DNA of 64,000 nt, taken from positions 1-64,000 of the forward strand of contig NZ_CP022370.1 in the NCBI RefSeq assembly GCF_002220095.1, given 5' to 3'. This DNA is from Bosea sp. AS-1 (GTDB taxonomy: Bacteria > Pseudomonadota > Alphaproteobacteria > Rhizobiales > Beijerinckiaceae). Positions 9,784 to 18,718 of the stretch are shown piece by piece. A program made the position numbers and the translations under genes. The notes below the pieces were generated by a model. That model was not told the origin of the DNA and made no database searches. It saw only the letters and a program-made list of their open reading frames with translations. The stretch's first letter is position 1; each line of letters opens with the position of its first letter.

Positions 9784-11092
9784 GTCTGATCTCCTGGAGT
9801 GCCTCCCGAACGGGATCGGGATAGAGAGCCGCGAAATCGAGATCGCGGCGCACGAAGACGATGATCCGAGAACCCTGGTCGAGATGGATCGTCGGCGGAA
9901 TGGCGATCGTGTTGCGGAGCGCGTCCTGCGCGATATTGGTCAGGGTCTGCGCGACATTCTGCGCCGCGATCTGGCGCGCCTGCAGGCTGAGCTGGTTCTG
10001 GCTCGCGCCGGTCTGGGTCTGCGTCACGACGCCGGTCGCCGGGTCGGTCGTGGTGATCACGGTGCCGTTGCCGGCATTGCTGTAGTTCTGGCCGTAGCTG
10101 CTGAGGAACTGCGCCGCGCCGCCGACCAGCGAGAGCATGATCGCCGCGCCGAAGCGCTCGAGATAGTGGTTATCGACGAAACCGGCATTGCCGGCGCGGC
10201 CAAGCTCGTCGGCGCCGTTCGAGCCCAACTGCACCGAGACGCCGTCCGAGCGCAGCAGCCGCGTCCAGACGATGAAGACGCGGGTCTGGCCCTGGGCCAG
10301 GCCGGATTTGTACTCGCCGACGAGACGGCTGCCGGCCGGGATCAGAATGCGACGGCCATCGAAGGACCAGACGTTCTCGGTGACGACCGCGCGGATCATG
10401 CCGGGCAGGTCGCTCTGGACGGCGGTCTCCAGCACGCCGCGGATCATCGTGCCCTGCGCGACCAGCGCATCGATCCGGCTATTCTTGGTGGCACGCGCGA
10501 CCTCGACGCCGGCGGCCGAGACCGAGGCAAGGAAACGCCGGTTCGGATCGTCCTCCTGGCCGGTGCCGACACCGCCCTGCCCTGCCAGCTCACTGGGCCC
10601 GGCGGCGGCTGCGGCATTATCGGCAATGACCTGCGGCGCACGCAGCCGCTCCCACCTCCGACGCTCCTCCGCTTCGAGCCGCTGACGTTCGAGCTCGGCA
10701 AGCCGGCGCGCTTCGGTATCATCCGGAGGGGAAGCGGCGAGCGGTGGCTCCGGCGGCGGCGGTGGCTGGATGGTCTGGGGTGGCGCGGCGGGCGCCGGCG
10801 GCGGCTCGGGTATGGCAGGCGGGACGAAGATCGTGCCCTGATCGGTCTGCGGCCGCGGCGTCGACAATGACGGTGCCGGAAACTGCGTCGTCCGGAACTC
10901 CTCCCGGTCAGGAGCGGTCATGCTCGGCGCGAGCTGGTTCGTCGACCGGTAGATCATCCAGCCGGCGACGGCGGCGGCGCCAACCGGAATGCCGATCGTC
11001 AGAATCCGGCCGAAGACGGTGCGTCCGCGCGCGACGGAGCTGGCCGCCGCGGCCTCGAGCTCGAAGGAACGATAGTCGTCAGGCGTCGGCAT
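9746..11092 (-). CDS. virB10: VirB10/TrbI-type channel scaffold
   Basis: 448 residues: a cytoplasmic N-terminus, one membrane segment (ILTIGIPVGAAAVAGWMIY), a long Pro-rich periplasmic linker (PPAIPEPPPAPAAPPQTIQP), then the conserved TrbI domain: MIRGVLETAVQSDLPGMIRA, RILIPAGSRLVGEYKSGLAQ and a C-terminal region (PTIHLDQGSRIIVFVRRDLD). The protein spans inner and outer membranes and gates the outer-membrane pore with VirB9. It lies six bases after virB9 in the same operon. Confidence 0.93.
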   Translation of the reverse strand: MPTPDDYRSFELEAAAASSVARGRTVFGRILTIGIPVGAAAVAGWMIYRSTNQLAPSMTAPDREEFRTTQFPAPSLSTPRPQTDQGTIFVPPAIPEPPPAPAAPPQTIQPPPPPEPPLAASPPDDTEARRLAELERQRLEAEERRRWERLRAPQVIADNAAAAAGPSELAGQGGVGTGQEDDPNRRFLASVSAAGVEVARATKNSRIDALVAQGTMIRGVLETAVQSDLPGMIRAVVTENVWSFDGRRILIPAGSRLVGEYKSGLAQGQTRVFIVWTRLLRSDGVSVQLGSNGADELGRAGNAGFVDNHYLERFGAAIMLSLVGGAAQFLSSYGQNYSNAGNGTVITTTDPATGVVTQTQTGASQNQLSLQARQIAAQNVAQTLTNIAQDALRNTIAIPPTIHLDQGSRIIVFVRRDLDFAALYPDPVREALQEIRRERAGAKPDRLR

Positions 11093-11098
11093 CGCCTC

Positions 11099-11902
11099 TC
11101 ACCCTCCCGGCTTGCTGGTGACGCCGATGCGCTGCGGCGCATAGGGCTCGAGCCCGGTCGGCTCGCGGAGATTGGTCTGCCGGCGGTTGAAGATGCAGGT
11201 CGCGTCTTCGCCATTGCGCAGAGTCCATTGCGCCGCGACCTTGTCGACGACGACATAGGGGCCTTCGCTCCGGAAGTTGACGAGGCTCTCGTTGCGCTCG
11301 CCGTCGACGATATAGATCGCCGGCGTCTCGCCCTCGAAGCGGAACCAGGTTTTCGTGCCGTCGTCGAAGACGGTCAGCGGCTTGTTGGTCGAGGCGCCCT
11401 TGTAGCCGTAGTCGCTGTTGGCATTGGCGATGTTAAGGCTCTTCAGATTGGGATAGGCCGCGCGCTGCCGTGCCTCAGCGAGGAGCTTTTCGCTGGCCTC
11501 GTCATCCGGAAAGCGGAAGCGGACGGCATAGATCTGGTGTTCGGGCGGGCGGGTGTTCGAGCGCAGCAGGAAGGCGTAGACGCGCTTGGTCGTCACGACG
11601 TTGAGGTTTGACTGGGCGTTCTTCTCGATCGGTTTGACGAAGATGATGTCGCCCTTGCGGTTGGGCTCGACCTTCCAGGCGATGGAATCGCCGAGCGCCA
11701 GCGTCTCGATCTTCTCGCCCGGCTGCAGCTCGATCATGGTCGAGGTACCGTAGCTCGCATCGATCGCGGTGACGTTGTCGCGGTTATAGGTGATGTCGCG
11801 CACGCGGGAATCGACGCGGCCCGGCCGCGGCACGGCCTCCGCGAGCGCGGCCACCGTGGCGACCAGCAAGGCCACGGCCGCGACCAGGGTCTGCCTGATC
11901 AT
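11099..11902 (-). CDS. virB9: VirB9/TrbG-type outer-membrane complex protein
   Basis: 267 residues from the ATG at 11902, which opens a signal peptide (MIRQTLVAAVALLVATVAAL). The conserved N-terminal block includes DSRVRDITYNRDNV and IELQPGEKIETLALGDSIAW; the C-terminal block includes FDDGTKTWFRFEGETPAIYI. A longer in-frame reading exists upstream but would run into virB8 and lacks a signal. The start overlaps the virB8 stop by 4 bases. Role: core-complex subunit in the periplasm, partner of VirB10 and the lipoprotein. Confidence 0.92.
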   Translation of the reverse strand: MIRQTLVAAVALLVATVAALAEAVPRPGRVDSRVRDITYNRDNVTAIDASYGTSTMIELQPGEKIETLALGDSIAWKVEPNRKGDIIFVKPIEKNAQSNLNVVTTKRVYAFLLRSNTRPPEHQIYAVRFRFPDDEASEKLLAEARQRAAYPNLKSLNIANANSDYGYKGASTNKPLTVFDDGTKTWFRFEGETPAIYIVDGERNESLVNFRSEGPYVVVDKVAAQWTLRNGEDATCIFNRRQTNLREPTGLEPYAPQRIGVTSKPGG

Positions 11903-12615
11903 GGCTGCGCTCCGCCCGCGCCCGGCGCCGGTGCCGTCTCCTGGTCGCGGCGGTATTCGAGGACCTGGAAGCCGAGCGGATTGTCGAAGCGCCAATCGTT
12001 GCGCATCGGCGTGCCGGTATAGCGGAAGCGCAGCAGCGAGACCCAGTGGCGGGTCACGATATTGGTCGCGGATTTCTCCTCGGTGGCGAAACGGACGAGC
12101 GCGGTGCGGTTGTTCGGGAAGGTCACCGATTTGATGGTGACCGCGACCTGGCTGTTCATGCCGAAGACCTTGACCGGGTTCTTCGGGTTCGCCGGCGAAT
12201 AGATCTCGGTGAGCTCGCGCGCGGCGTCGCCGGCGGCGAGCAGCTGCGCCAGGTCGAAATTGTCCTTGAGTGCCCGGGGATCATAGGTCTCACGCGCCTT
12301 GATGTAGCGCACCACGCTGAACATGGTGACAGCCTCGTCCTGGGTCAGCGCGCCTTCGGCCATCGGTCGCTTGACCTCGACGAAGCCGGTCGTCTTGTCG
12401 ACGACGACCATATAGGGCTCGTAGGTTTTCAGCGGCACCATCAGGGCAAGCGCGCCGAGTGCCACGATCGCGACGACGCTCATGATGGTCGCGACGATCC
12501 AGGCCAGCGCCCGGGAGTTGCGGTTGCGCCGGGCGATGTCCTGCTCCCAGCTTGCGCCGTCGACATAGTAGCGCGGATCGAGGCGCTTCGGTTCGGGAGC
12601 GGCGGCATCGGTCAT
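11899..12615 (-). CDS. virB8: VirB8/TrbF-type inner-membrane assembly protein
   Basis: 238 residues: a short cytoplasmic tail, one membrane segment (AWIVATIMSVVAIVALGALA), then the periplasmic NTF2-like VirB8 fold (PLKTYEPYMVVVDKTTGFVE, TMFSVVRYIKARETYDPRAL, RHWVSLLRFRYTGTPM). It is coupled to virB6 upstream and virB9 downstream through 4-base overlaps. It nucleates assembly of the channel. Confidence 0.93.
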   Translation of the reverse strand: MTDAAAPEPKRLDPRYYVDGASWEQDIARRNRNSRALAWIVATIMSVVAIVALGALALMVPLKTYEPYMVVVDKTTGFVEVKRPMAEGALTQDEAVTMFSVVRYIKARETYDPRALKDNFDLAQLLAAGDAARELTEIYSPANPKNPVKVFGMNSQVAVTIKSVTFPNNRTALVRFATEEKSATNIVTRHWVSLLRFRYTGTPMRNDWRFDNPLGFQVLEYRRDQETAPAPGAGGAQP

Positions 12616-13741
12616 GGCCGCCCTCCCCCAGCCGGAGGCTTCGCATTCGCGGAATTCCGCAACTGCTCGGCGAGATGCTTGAATTCGGGGCTGTGCGCCC
12701 AGGCGCTGGCGCGCAGGCCGACGCGGGTGCGCTGCCGGGCGGCAAGCTCCTCACGCCGCGAGATCGAGGCCGGGTTGAAGGGATTGCGGAACTCGAGCCG
12801 CGCCCGGTTGGCGGCGCGGCCGAGGCGATATCCGGTCGCGGTCGCGAACACCGCGCCGAGGCGCGGCGAATGGATCGGCACGCCGCTCGCGATCGCCGCG
12901 GCGACATTGTTGATCTGGGCGAGCAGCAGGATGCCGATGATGGCGAGCAGCACGACGGGACCGATCGTCGCCCAGGTCGCGGACTTCGAGCCGGTGACGC
13001 CGTTCAGCGCATCGATCGATTGCTGGATCAGCGAGACGTAGAAAGCCAGGAAAGCATAGACCAGAACCTGCACCACAAAATACTGCACGACAGCGCTGAG
13101 CCAGCCGCTGAAGAACCGGCTCGTCGCGCCGAACAACAGCAGGATGATGAAGAGCGGCGCCAGCGCCAGCAGTAACCAGAGAAACAGCTTCGACAGCATG
13201 ATCAGGAAGAGGGCGAAGCCGATCAGCACCGCCATCACAAGATAAAAGATAGCCGCGAAGATATACGGCCCCAATTGGTGATGCCGGCATTCTGCAGGAA
13301 GGCTTCGGTCGCGCTGTTGGTGGTGTCCCACATGTTCTGCAGCGCGTCCTGCACGCCGTTGACGGAGGTGAGGTTGGCGGCGGTGCCGGTATTGTTCGCC
13401 GTGGTGACCGAGCTCAGCAGCGTGTTGCCGATCGCCGAGGGGCCCTGGTTCAGCGCGTTATAGGCGAAGGTCTGAAAATCGCTCCAGCTCGTCGCGAGCG
13501 TATAGATCAGGAAGGCCCGGAACAGGCGAAAGGCATGATCGGCCGGGCCGCCCGTGGCGGTGCCCTGCCAGATACCGACGCCCCAGAAGATCACATAGAG
13601 GGTGAGCATCAGCCCGGCCGGACTGGTCGCGCCGCCCGAGGTCGCGGCGCTCGACAGCGCCTGATAGGCGCTCGACACATAGTTCTGCCCAATCTGGTCG
13701 ACCGATTGTAGCAGCGTGGTGATGCTGAAGTTCTGGGCCAT
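12612..13741 (-). CDS. virB6: VirB6/TrbL-type polytopic channel protein, one frameshift
   Basis: Starts at 13741 (MAQNFSITTLLQSVDQIGQN) and reads to GITNWG, where the frame breaks at a run of four C on the plus strand (13269-13272). One more base gives TNWGPYIFAAIFYLV and a 376-residue protein. Hydrophobic segments include LMLTLYVIFWGVGIW, AAIFYLVMAVLIGFALFLIM, FLWLLLALAPLFIILLLF and IGPVVLLAIIGILLLAQ, the usual VirB6 layout. The inner-membrane channel subunit should be essential for transfer, and every flanking gene is intact, so a consensus error is more likely than a true mutation. Confidence 0.88.
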
Positions 13742-13749
13742 CGACGTGC

Positions 13750-13944
13750 TCAGATCGGCTTCATCGGACCGCAGGGATCGAGCCCGGCGAAGGCGGCCGG
13801 CATGTGTGGAGTCGTGCTTTCCGCGAAGGCGAGCGGCGTGCCGGCCTCGTCAGGCGCGCAGGGTGCCTTCAGCGTCTTGTGTCCGCAGCCTGCAAGGAGG
13901 CCGGCGAGAATGACGAGCACGGCAGGTCTCAGGCAGGTCTTCAA
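13750..13944 (-). CDS. Small T4SS lipoprotein (VirB7/TrbK-like position)
   Basis: 64 residues with a textbook lipobox (LVILAGLLAGCGHKTLKAPC). It lies between the small membrane protein and virB6, where VirB7-type or entry-exclusion lipoproteins are found. The rest is short and Pro-rich with two further Cys (CAPDEAG, LDPCGPMKPI). It may stabilise VirB9 at the outer membrane or act in exclusion; sequence alone does not decide. Confidence 0.65.
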   Translation of the reverse strand: MKTCLRPAVLVILAGLLAGCGHKTLKAPCAPDEAGTPLAFAESTTPHMPAAFAGLDPCGPMKPI

Positions 13945-14135
13945 GGCGTCGGCGCTTTCGGTTGCGTGAAGGTCATGGCCCGGCTGGCGGCCTCGGCATC
14001 CGCGCCGGAAGGCGGCGCGGCTGGCGCTCGCGTCGAAGGACCGCGTGAGCTCAGGATGCCGATCGCCGCGGCGACGAAGGCGACGACGAGGCCGGCGGCG
14101 AGCGCAATCAGGATCTTGCGGGTTTCGGTCGTCAT
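13941..14135 (-). CDS. Small single-pass membrane protein of the T4SS operon
   Basis: 64 residues with one membrane segment (ILIALAAGLVVAFVAAAIGI) and a Pro/Ala-rich periplasmic tail. It overlaps both neighbours by 4 bases, which supports it being a real gene. No family is recognised. Its tail ends with RAMTFTQPKAP, and the next protein upstream ends in RAMRFTQ; this shared ending is unexplained and may reflect a common interaction motif or past duplication. Confidence 0.6.
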   Translation of the reverse strand: MTTETRKILIALAAGLVVAFVAAAIGILSSRGPSTRAPAAPPSGADAEAASRAMTFTQPKAPTP

Positions 14136-14845
14136 TGGGTGAACCGCATGGCGCGCGCGGCGGCCGATTCTGCTGCGAGGCGGTCGAGGTTGCTCTGGTT
14201 GGCGGCGGCCGCGGCGTTATTGACGACGCCGTTGAGCTCGTTGATCGTCTGCCCGGTCTGGATCTGGACCTGCGTATTCTGGTCGACGCTGCCCTTCAGA
14301 TCCTGCGCCTTCCCGATCTCCTGGCCGCCCTGCGTGAACGACTGGGAGCGCTGCTTGACCGCGCCTTGCGTGGAATCGATCAAGCCCGAGAGGGTTGCCG
14401 CGACATTCACCGAATTCTTGTAGGCGGTGTCGACCGGATGCGATTTGCCGCTGGTGATGCCGGTGATGGTCTGGACGAGCTGCAGGCCGTTGATGAGCGA
14501 CGAGACGATGTTCTGCGAGCCTGAGCCCATCCCCGCGAAAGAAAGCGCGCCACCCGAGATCACCGAACCGAGCGAGGGCGCCTGACCCATCGAGAAGCCG
14601 CCGCCGAGCGCCATCTCCGCGAGCGTGCCCTGCGCCTGCGAGGAACGGTCACCGGTGACGGCGGCGAGCGTCTTCTGGGTGAACTGCATGATCTCCTGAT
14701 CGGCAGTCAGGATCGCGCGGGTGTTGGTCGCGATCTCCTGCGCCTTCGTCAGGTTGGCGTCATCGCGGGTTGGGACCTGCGTGCGGGCCGGGGTGACGGC
14801 GGCGATCGCCGCGACGAGAGAGATTAGCAAGAGCTCTGGACGCAT
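14132..14845 (-). CDS. Exported VirB5-like T4SS protein
   Basis: 237 residues from the ATG at 14845, which opens a signal peptide (MRPELLLISLVAAIAAVTPA). The mature part is helical and Gln/Ala-rich: DDANLTKAQEIATNTRAILT, SQNIVSSLINGLQLVQTITG, KGSVDQNTQVQIQTGQTINE. The helical exported character and the place between virB4 and virB6 match the pilus-tip subunit VirB5/TrbJ. A longer in-frame reading upstream has no signal and overlaps the next gene, so it is rejected. Confidence 0.65.
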   Translation of the reverse strand: MRPELLLISLVAAIAAVTPARTQVPTRDDANLTKAQEIATNTRAILTADQEIMQFTQKTLAAVTGDRSSQAQGTLAEMALGGGFSMGQAPSLGSVISGGALSFAGMGSGSQNIVSSLINGLQLVQTITGITSGKSHPVDTAYKNSVNVAATLSGLIDSTQGAVKQRSQSFTQGGQEIGKAQDLKGSVDQNTQVQIQTGQTINELNGVVNNAAAAANQSNLDRLAAESAAARAMRFTQ

Positions 14846-14855
14846 CGAGACCTCC

Positions 14856-15695
14856 CTATTGCCCAGCGGCGCCGGCGGCCGCGTTCGCCGCGTTCTGAAT
14901 TGCGGTGAGATAGAACAGGACGTTGCTGTCGCTATCGGTGGGGCGTGTGCTGACGCAGGCGGGATCGGGTGTGGTCCCGGGCTGGGTGGTCTGGCAGCTC
15001 GTCGGCGCGCGGCAAGGATCGGTGGTCGTGCCGGCACCGATCATCCCGACCGGGCAGACCGAGCCCACTAGCGGCCGGCTCGGCCGGGCCGGGGCGCGCA
15101 TGCCGGATGACGCCCGGCTCATCTCGCTATTCGAGAAGAGGTTCTGGGCGTTGAGCGCCGTGACCCATAGATTCGTCGAGCCGATCACGCCGTTCCAGCT
15201 CAGATTGTTCTGGGTCCGCGCGGCGCTGTTCTCGTCGAGCGCACCCATCACCGTGTCGGCCTTGCCGACCTCCTGGCTCGCCGTCTGGTAGCTGGTCCGG
15301 GCGGCGCCAATCGTCGAATGACTGGCTTCGACCCCGCCCACGACAGTGGCCGTCGACTGGAAACGGGTCTGGCTGTTGAGCTTGCCGCCGCGCGCCTCAG
15401 GATCGACCGTCGCCGGCATCTCCGGTGCGTAGGACTGGATCTTCTTCGCCCCTGCCCCGTTCTGCGGTTCGACCGTCGGATTGGTGACGTTCGCCTTCTT
15501 GCCGGTGGTCACCGCGCATTTGACGCCCTTGTTGGCCTCCTGGCGCTTGGTCGTGACCGGCACGAGCTTGATCGTCGTGGCCGATTGCTCGGAGCGTTGG
15601 GTCAGGGCCGTGGCATCGTTCGTCGGAACATTGGCGTGTCCGGGAAGCGTGAGCGACGCCAAGGCAATCACGATGGCGATCGGCAGCATCCTCAT
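14856..15695 (-). CDS. Exported T4SS-operon protein of unknown function
   Basis: 279 residues with a signal peptide (MRMLPIAIVIALASLTLPGH). The central part is Ser/Thr/Gln-rich and helical (TVVGGVEASHSTIGAARTSY, KADTVMGALDENSAARTQNN). The C-terminal third has five Cys in a Pro/Thr-rich region (GSVCPVGMIGAG, DPCRAPTSCQTT, PDPACVST), likely disulfide-bonded. It is coupled to virB4 by a 4-base overlap. It could be a second minor-pilin-like or adhesin subunit. I do not recognise a family. Confidence 0.6.
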   Translation of the reverse strand: MRMLPIAIVIALASLTLPGHANVPTNDATALTQRSEQSATTIKLVPVTTKRQEANKGVKCAVTTGKKANVTNPTVEPQNGAGAKKIQSYAPEMPATVDPEARGGKLNSQTRFQSTATVVGGVEASHSTIGAARTSYQTASQEVGKADTVMGALDENSAARTQNNLSWNGVIGSTNLWVTALNAQNLFSNSEMSRASSGMRAPARPSRPLVGSVCPVGMIGAGTTTDPCRAPTSCQTTQPGTTPDPACVSTRPTDSDSNVLFYLTAIQNAANAAAGAAGQ

Positions 15696-18103
15696 GCATC
15701 GCTCCTTCCGAGAAAGATCGGCAGCCAGACGGCGGGGTCGTCACCGACGCGGGCGCGGAGAGCCTCGAGCTCGGCTACCGTCTCGGTCCGGCCGGACAGG
15801 ACCTTGATCAGGTCGGGCATGCTCGCGAGGTTGAGGCGCGCGACGACGCTGTCGCGACCGTGCTTGATCAGGAAGGATCGGCTTTCCGGCGCGGTCGCGC
15901 GGATCCAGGCGACCTCGCGGCCCGATAGGCGGAAGGCCTGGCGATAGCTCTCGTCATCGGCCTTCGGGTTCGGGAAGAAGATATTGGTGCTGGTCTGCTC
16001 GATCAGCGTGTTCGACGTTTTCGAGCGCACGATATCGGCGGCCGATTGCGTGCCGAAGCCGATGATGCCGTTCTGCTTGCGGATGGTCTTGAGCTTGTCG
16101 CGGATGAAGAAGGCAAACACCTCGTCATCGAGCAGCCGCCAGCCCTCATCGAGGAAGATCATCACCGGATCTCCGGTCACGAGCTCCTCCATGCGATGGA
16201 AGATGTACATCAGCGCGGCGGTGCGAATGACGGGATCGTCGAGCACGCGCGTCATGTCGAAGCCGAAGATCGACGAGATCGAGAATTGGTCCTCGTCATT
16301 GTTGAAGAGCCAGCCACGCTGGTCGGCCCGCATCCAGCTTTCAAGCCGTGCGAGCAGATCGCCCTCCCCCGCCCGGATCCGACCGCGCAGCAGCGTCGAG
16401 AAGGCCTGCAGCGTCCGCCCCTCCGGGCCGGAGTCGAGGGAGGCCGCGATCGCGTTTCGGATGACCTGCTCTTCCGAGGCCGAGAGCTCGCCGCCCGGTG
16501 CCGGCCGCAGCATGAAACCGAAGAGCTGGTAGAGGAATTCCCGGTTCGATGCGGTGTCCGGCAGGGACAGCGGGTTGAACCCGGTCGGCTCGCCCGGCAC
16601 CAAGGTCTCATACTGGCCGCCGAGCGCGCGGATGAAGATCTCAGCGCCGCGATCCTTGTCGACGAAGAGGAGTTTTGGCCGCGGTTCGATCCGCTGCGTC
16701 TGCGCGGCGATGAAGGAGAGGAAGACCGTCTTGCCCGATCCCGTCGGACCGACCACGGTGAAATTGCCGATGTCACGGACGTGGTGGTTGTAATAATAGG
16801 CCGTCTGCGACGTCGTCTCGAAAACCGAGATCGCCGGACCCCAATGGTTCCCGCTCGGCCGTCCGCTCGGGTAATTGTGCAGCGAGGCGAACCCGGCGAA
16901 ATTCTTCGACGAAATCACCGCTTTGCGGGCAATATAGGCGAAGTTGCCGGGAAGCTGTGCCCAGAAGGCCGGCTCGCAGTTCAAATCCTCGCGCACCCAG
17001 ATCACCGAGCGGTCGGTCAGCGCGGCACCGACCGCCGTGACGGCGGCGCCGACCTCGGCCAGGTCCCGCCCGAGGCACATCACCGTCATATGGTGCTCGC
17101 CATAGATCGCTTCCGAGCCGAGGAGCTCGTCGCGGGCTGCATCGAGATGATCCGCAACGATCGAGCCGGCCTCGTCCGACATGTCGACCTGGCGTGAGAC
17201 ACGGTCGATCTGCTTCGCCGCTTCCGGCCGATCGACGATGGCGAAGCTCTGCGTCGCGATGAATTCGTGTGGAACGCGCAGCAGATTGTCGAGGGAGCCC
17301 GGTCCGGTCTGCGCCGGATATTCCCGGATCGAGATCATGGCGCCGAAGCGCGTGTCGGTGGGGCCGGCGCCCCTGATCTCGATCGCGTTGCGCCCGAAGA
17401 AGAGGCGCTTCATCGACAGCGCGTCGGCGAGATCCATGCGCGGCAGATGCATCGGCCGCGGCATGCCGCCGTTGAGGAGCTGCACAAGAAATTCGAGCGG
17501 CTCGGAGAACCAGGTGCCGTCGCGATCGACGACGCCGAGTTGCCGTGCGCCATAGCCGCTCAGGGATTCCTTCACCGCGGTCGCGACATCCCGCAGCTCG
17601 GCGAGCGCGGTCTGCCGCGCGAGCGATTCACCGGCCTGGTCCTTGCGGCCGAGCAGCGTGCCGAGGACCGCGTCGAAGGTGCCGGCCTGACCTTGAAGGG
17701 GACGGCGGACGATCGTCACATAGAGGTCGTTGACGAACATCCGCCGCTGCGAGAGCGCGGCGTTGTAGCGTTCATCGAGCTCGCGGCAGAACGGGTTGTC
17801 GAAGGTGGAGTCGATGCGCGGCTCGACCTCTCGCCGGATGATGTGGCTGACCAGAGCGAAGCGGGAGTTCGCGAGGGTCCGAACCACATCGTTGCGGCCG
17901 AGCAGGCGTCCGTTCACCTCGCTGAGATCGGCCGTCTCGAAGGAATAGCCGTCAAGCTTGAAGATGGTCAGGACGAGGCCGTCGCGGGTCCGGATGATGT
18001 GGTCGTCGACATGGCGGGTATAAGGTACATGCGAGGAGACCGGCCGCTCGCGCCGCGAGACGGCGCCGAAGGTCAGTTCATCGAGGAGGGCGCGGGCGAC
18101 CAT
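15692..18103 (-). CDS. virB4: VirB4/TrbE-type ATPase
   Basis: About 803 residues from the ATG at 18103 (MVARALLDELTFGAVSRRER). An N-terminal CagE/VirB4 domain (TRHVDDHIIRTRDGLVLTIF) is followed by the motor: Walker A FTVVGPTGSGKTVFLSF, Walker B PVMIFLDEGWRLLDDEVF, and a C-terminal FGTQSAADIVRS helix region. This is the largest energising subunit, docked under the inner membrane complex. Longer readings upstream overlap virB3 in another frame and look non-coding, so the 18103 start is preferred; it lies just after the virB3 stop. Confidence 0.94.
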   Translation of the reverse strand: MVARALLDELTFGAVSRRERPVSSHVPYTRHVDDHIIRTRDGLVLTIFKLDGYSFETADLSEVNGRLLGRNDVVRTLANSRFALVSHIIRREVEPRIDSTFDNPFCRELDERYNAALSQRRMFVNDLYVTIVRRPLQGQAGTFDAVLGTLLGRKDQAGESLARQTALAELRDVATAVKESLSGYGARQLGVVDRDGTWFSEPLEFLVQLLNGGMPRPMHLPRMDLADALSMKRLFFGRNAIEIRGAGPTDTRFGAMISIREYPAQTGPGSLDNLLRVPHEFIATQSFAIVDRPEAAKQIDRVSRQVDMSDEAGSIVADHLDAARDELLGSEAIYGEHHMTVMCLGRDLAEVGAAVTAVGAALTDRSVIWVREDLNCEPAFWAQLPGNFAYIARKAVISSKNFAGFASLHNYPSGRPSGNHWGPAISVFETTSQTAYYYNHHVRDIGNFTVVGPTGSGKTVFLSFIAAQTQRIEPRPKLLFVDKDRGAEIFIRALGGQYETLVPGEPTGFNPLSLPDTASNREFLYQLFGFMLRPAPGGELSASEEQVIRNAIAASLDSGPEGRTLQAFSTLLRGRIRAGEGDLLARLESWMRADQRGWLFNNDEDQFSISSIFGFDMTRVLDDPVIRTAALMYIFHRMEELVTGDPVMIFLDEGWRLLDDEVFAFFIRDKLKTIRKQNGIIGFGTQSAADIVRSKTSNTLIEQTSTNIFFPNPKADDESYRQAFRLSGREVAWIRATAPESRSFLIKHGRDSVVARLNLASMPDLIKVLSGRTETVAELEALRARVGDDPAVWLPIFLGRSDA

Positions 18104-18110
18104 CTCGACC

Positions 18111-18407
18111 TCAGACCCGATAGCTGTCGGCCGCCCAAAAGGCGCGCGAACGCGGCGGACATTTCGTCGAGCGGACGAACAGGATTTCGAAGATGCGATC
18201 GTCCCGCAGCGCCAGCACATAGCCGAGCAGGTGCAGCGGGATCGCGACGAGCAGCATCAGGAGATTATGCGTGATCAGGAAGCAGACGCTCGAAACCACG
18301 CCGTTGAACATGAAATACATGTAGGGCACGCCCATCAGCGTCGGTGCCCGGGTCAGTGCCTTGACCAACGGCGTGATCAGCGGATCCTCGAGTTCGTCTC
18401 CCGTCAT
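18111..18407 (-). CDS. virB3: VirB3/TrbD-type inner-membrane protein
   Basis: 98 residues with the family's short N-terminus (DELEDPLITPLVKALTRAPT) and two adjacent membrane segments (GVPYMYFMFNGVVSSVCFLI, NLLMLLVAIPLHLLGYVLAL). It overlaps virB2 by 4 bases and sits directly before virB4, with which VirB3 functions as a pair. Confidence 0.88.
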   Translation of the reverse strand: MTGDELEDPLITPLVKALTRAPTLMGVPYMYFMFNGVVSSVCFLITHNLLMLLVAIPLHLLGYVLALRDDRIFEILFVRSTKCPPRSRAFWAADSYRV

Positions 18408-18718
18408 TGGCCGACCGCCGACTGGAAGAACTGGACGATCTGGGCAGAGCCGAAGACAAGGACGATGCCGAAGATGCCGGCGCCGGCCAAACCCCAGGTC
18501 AGACGCCCGGCCCAGGCCGCGAAGCCGCAGCCAATCACCATCAGCGTCGCGAGCGAGGTCGAGATCGGGCCGGTCAGGGTCGAGACGAGCTGCTGCAGGG
18601 TCGACTGGACGGGTTGAAGTGTGCCGCCGGACTGCGCGGAGGCGGCGGTGGCGCTCAGCGCCAAAACGGCGCTGCCAAGAACACGACGGGCAAGCGAAGC
18701 GATCATCGGGATCTCCAT
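18404..18718 (-). CDS. virB2: VirB2/TrbC-type major pilin
   Basis: 104 residues with a signal peptide (RRVLGSAVLALSATAASAQS) and two hydrophobic helices (GPISTSLATLMVIGCGFAAW, GLAGAGIFGIVLVFGSAQIV), the layout of conjugative pilin before processing. It abuts virB1 and overlaps virB3. Confidence 0.88.
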   Translation of the reverse strand: MEIPMIASLARRVLGSAVLALSATAASAQSGGTLQPVQSTLQQLVSTLTGPISTSLATLMVIGCGFAAWAGRLTWGLAGAGIFGIVLVFGSAQIVQFFQSAVGQ

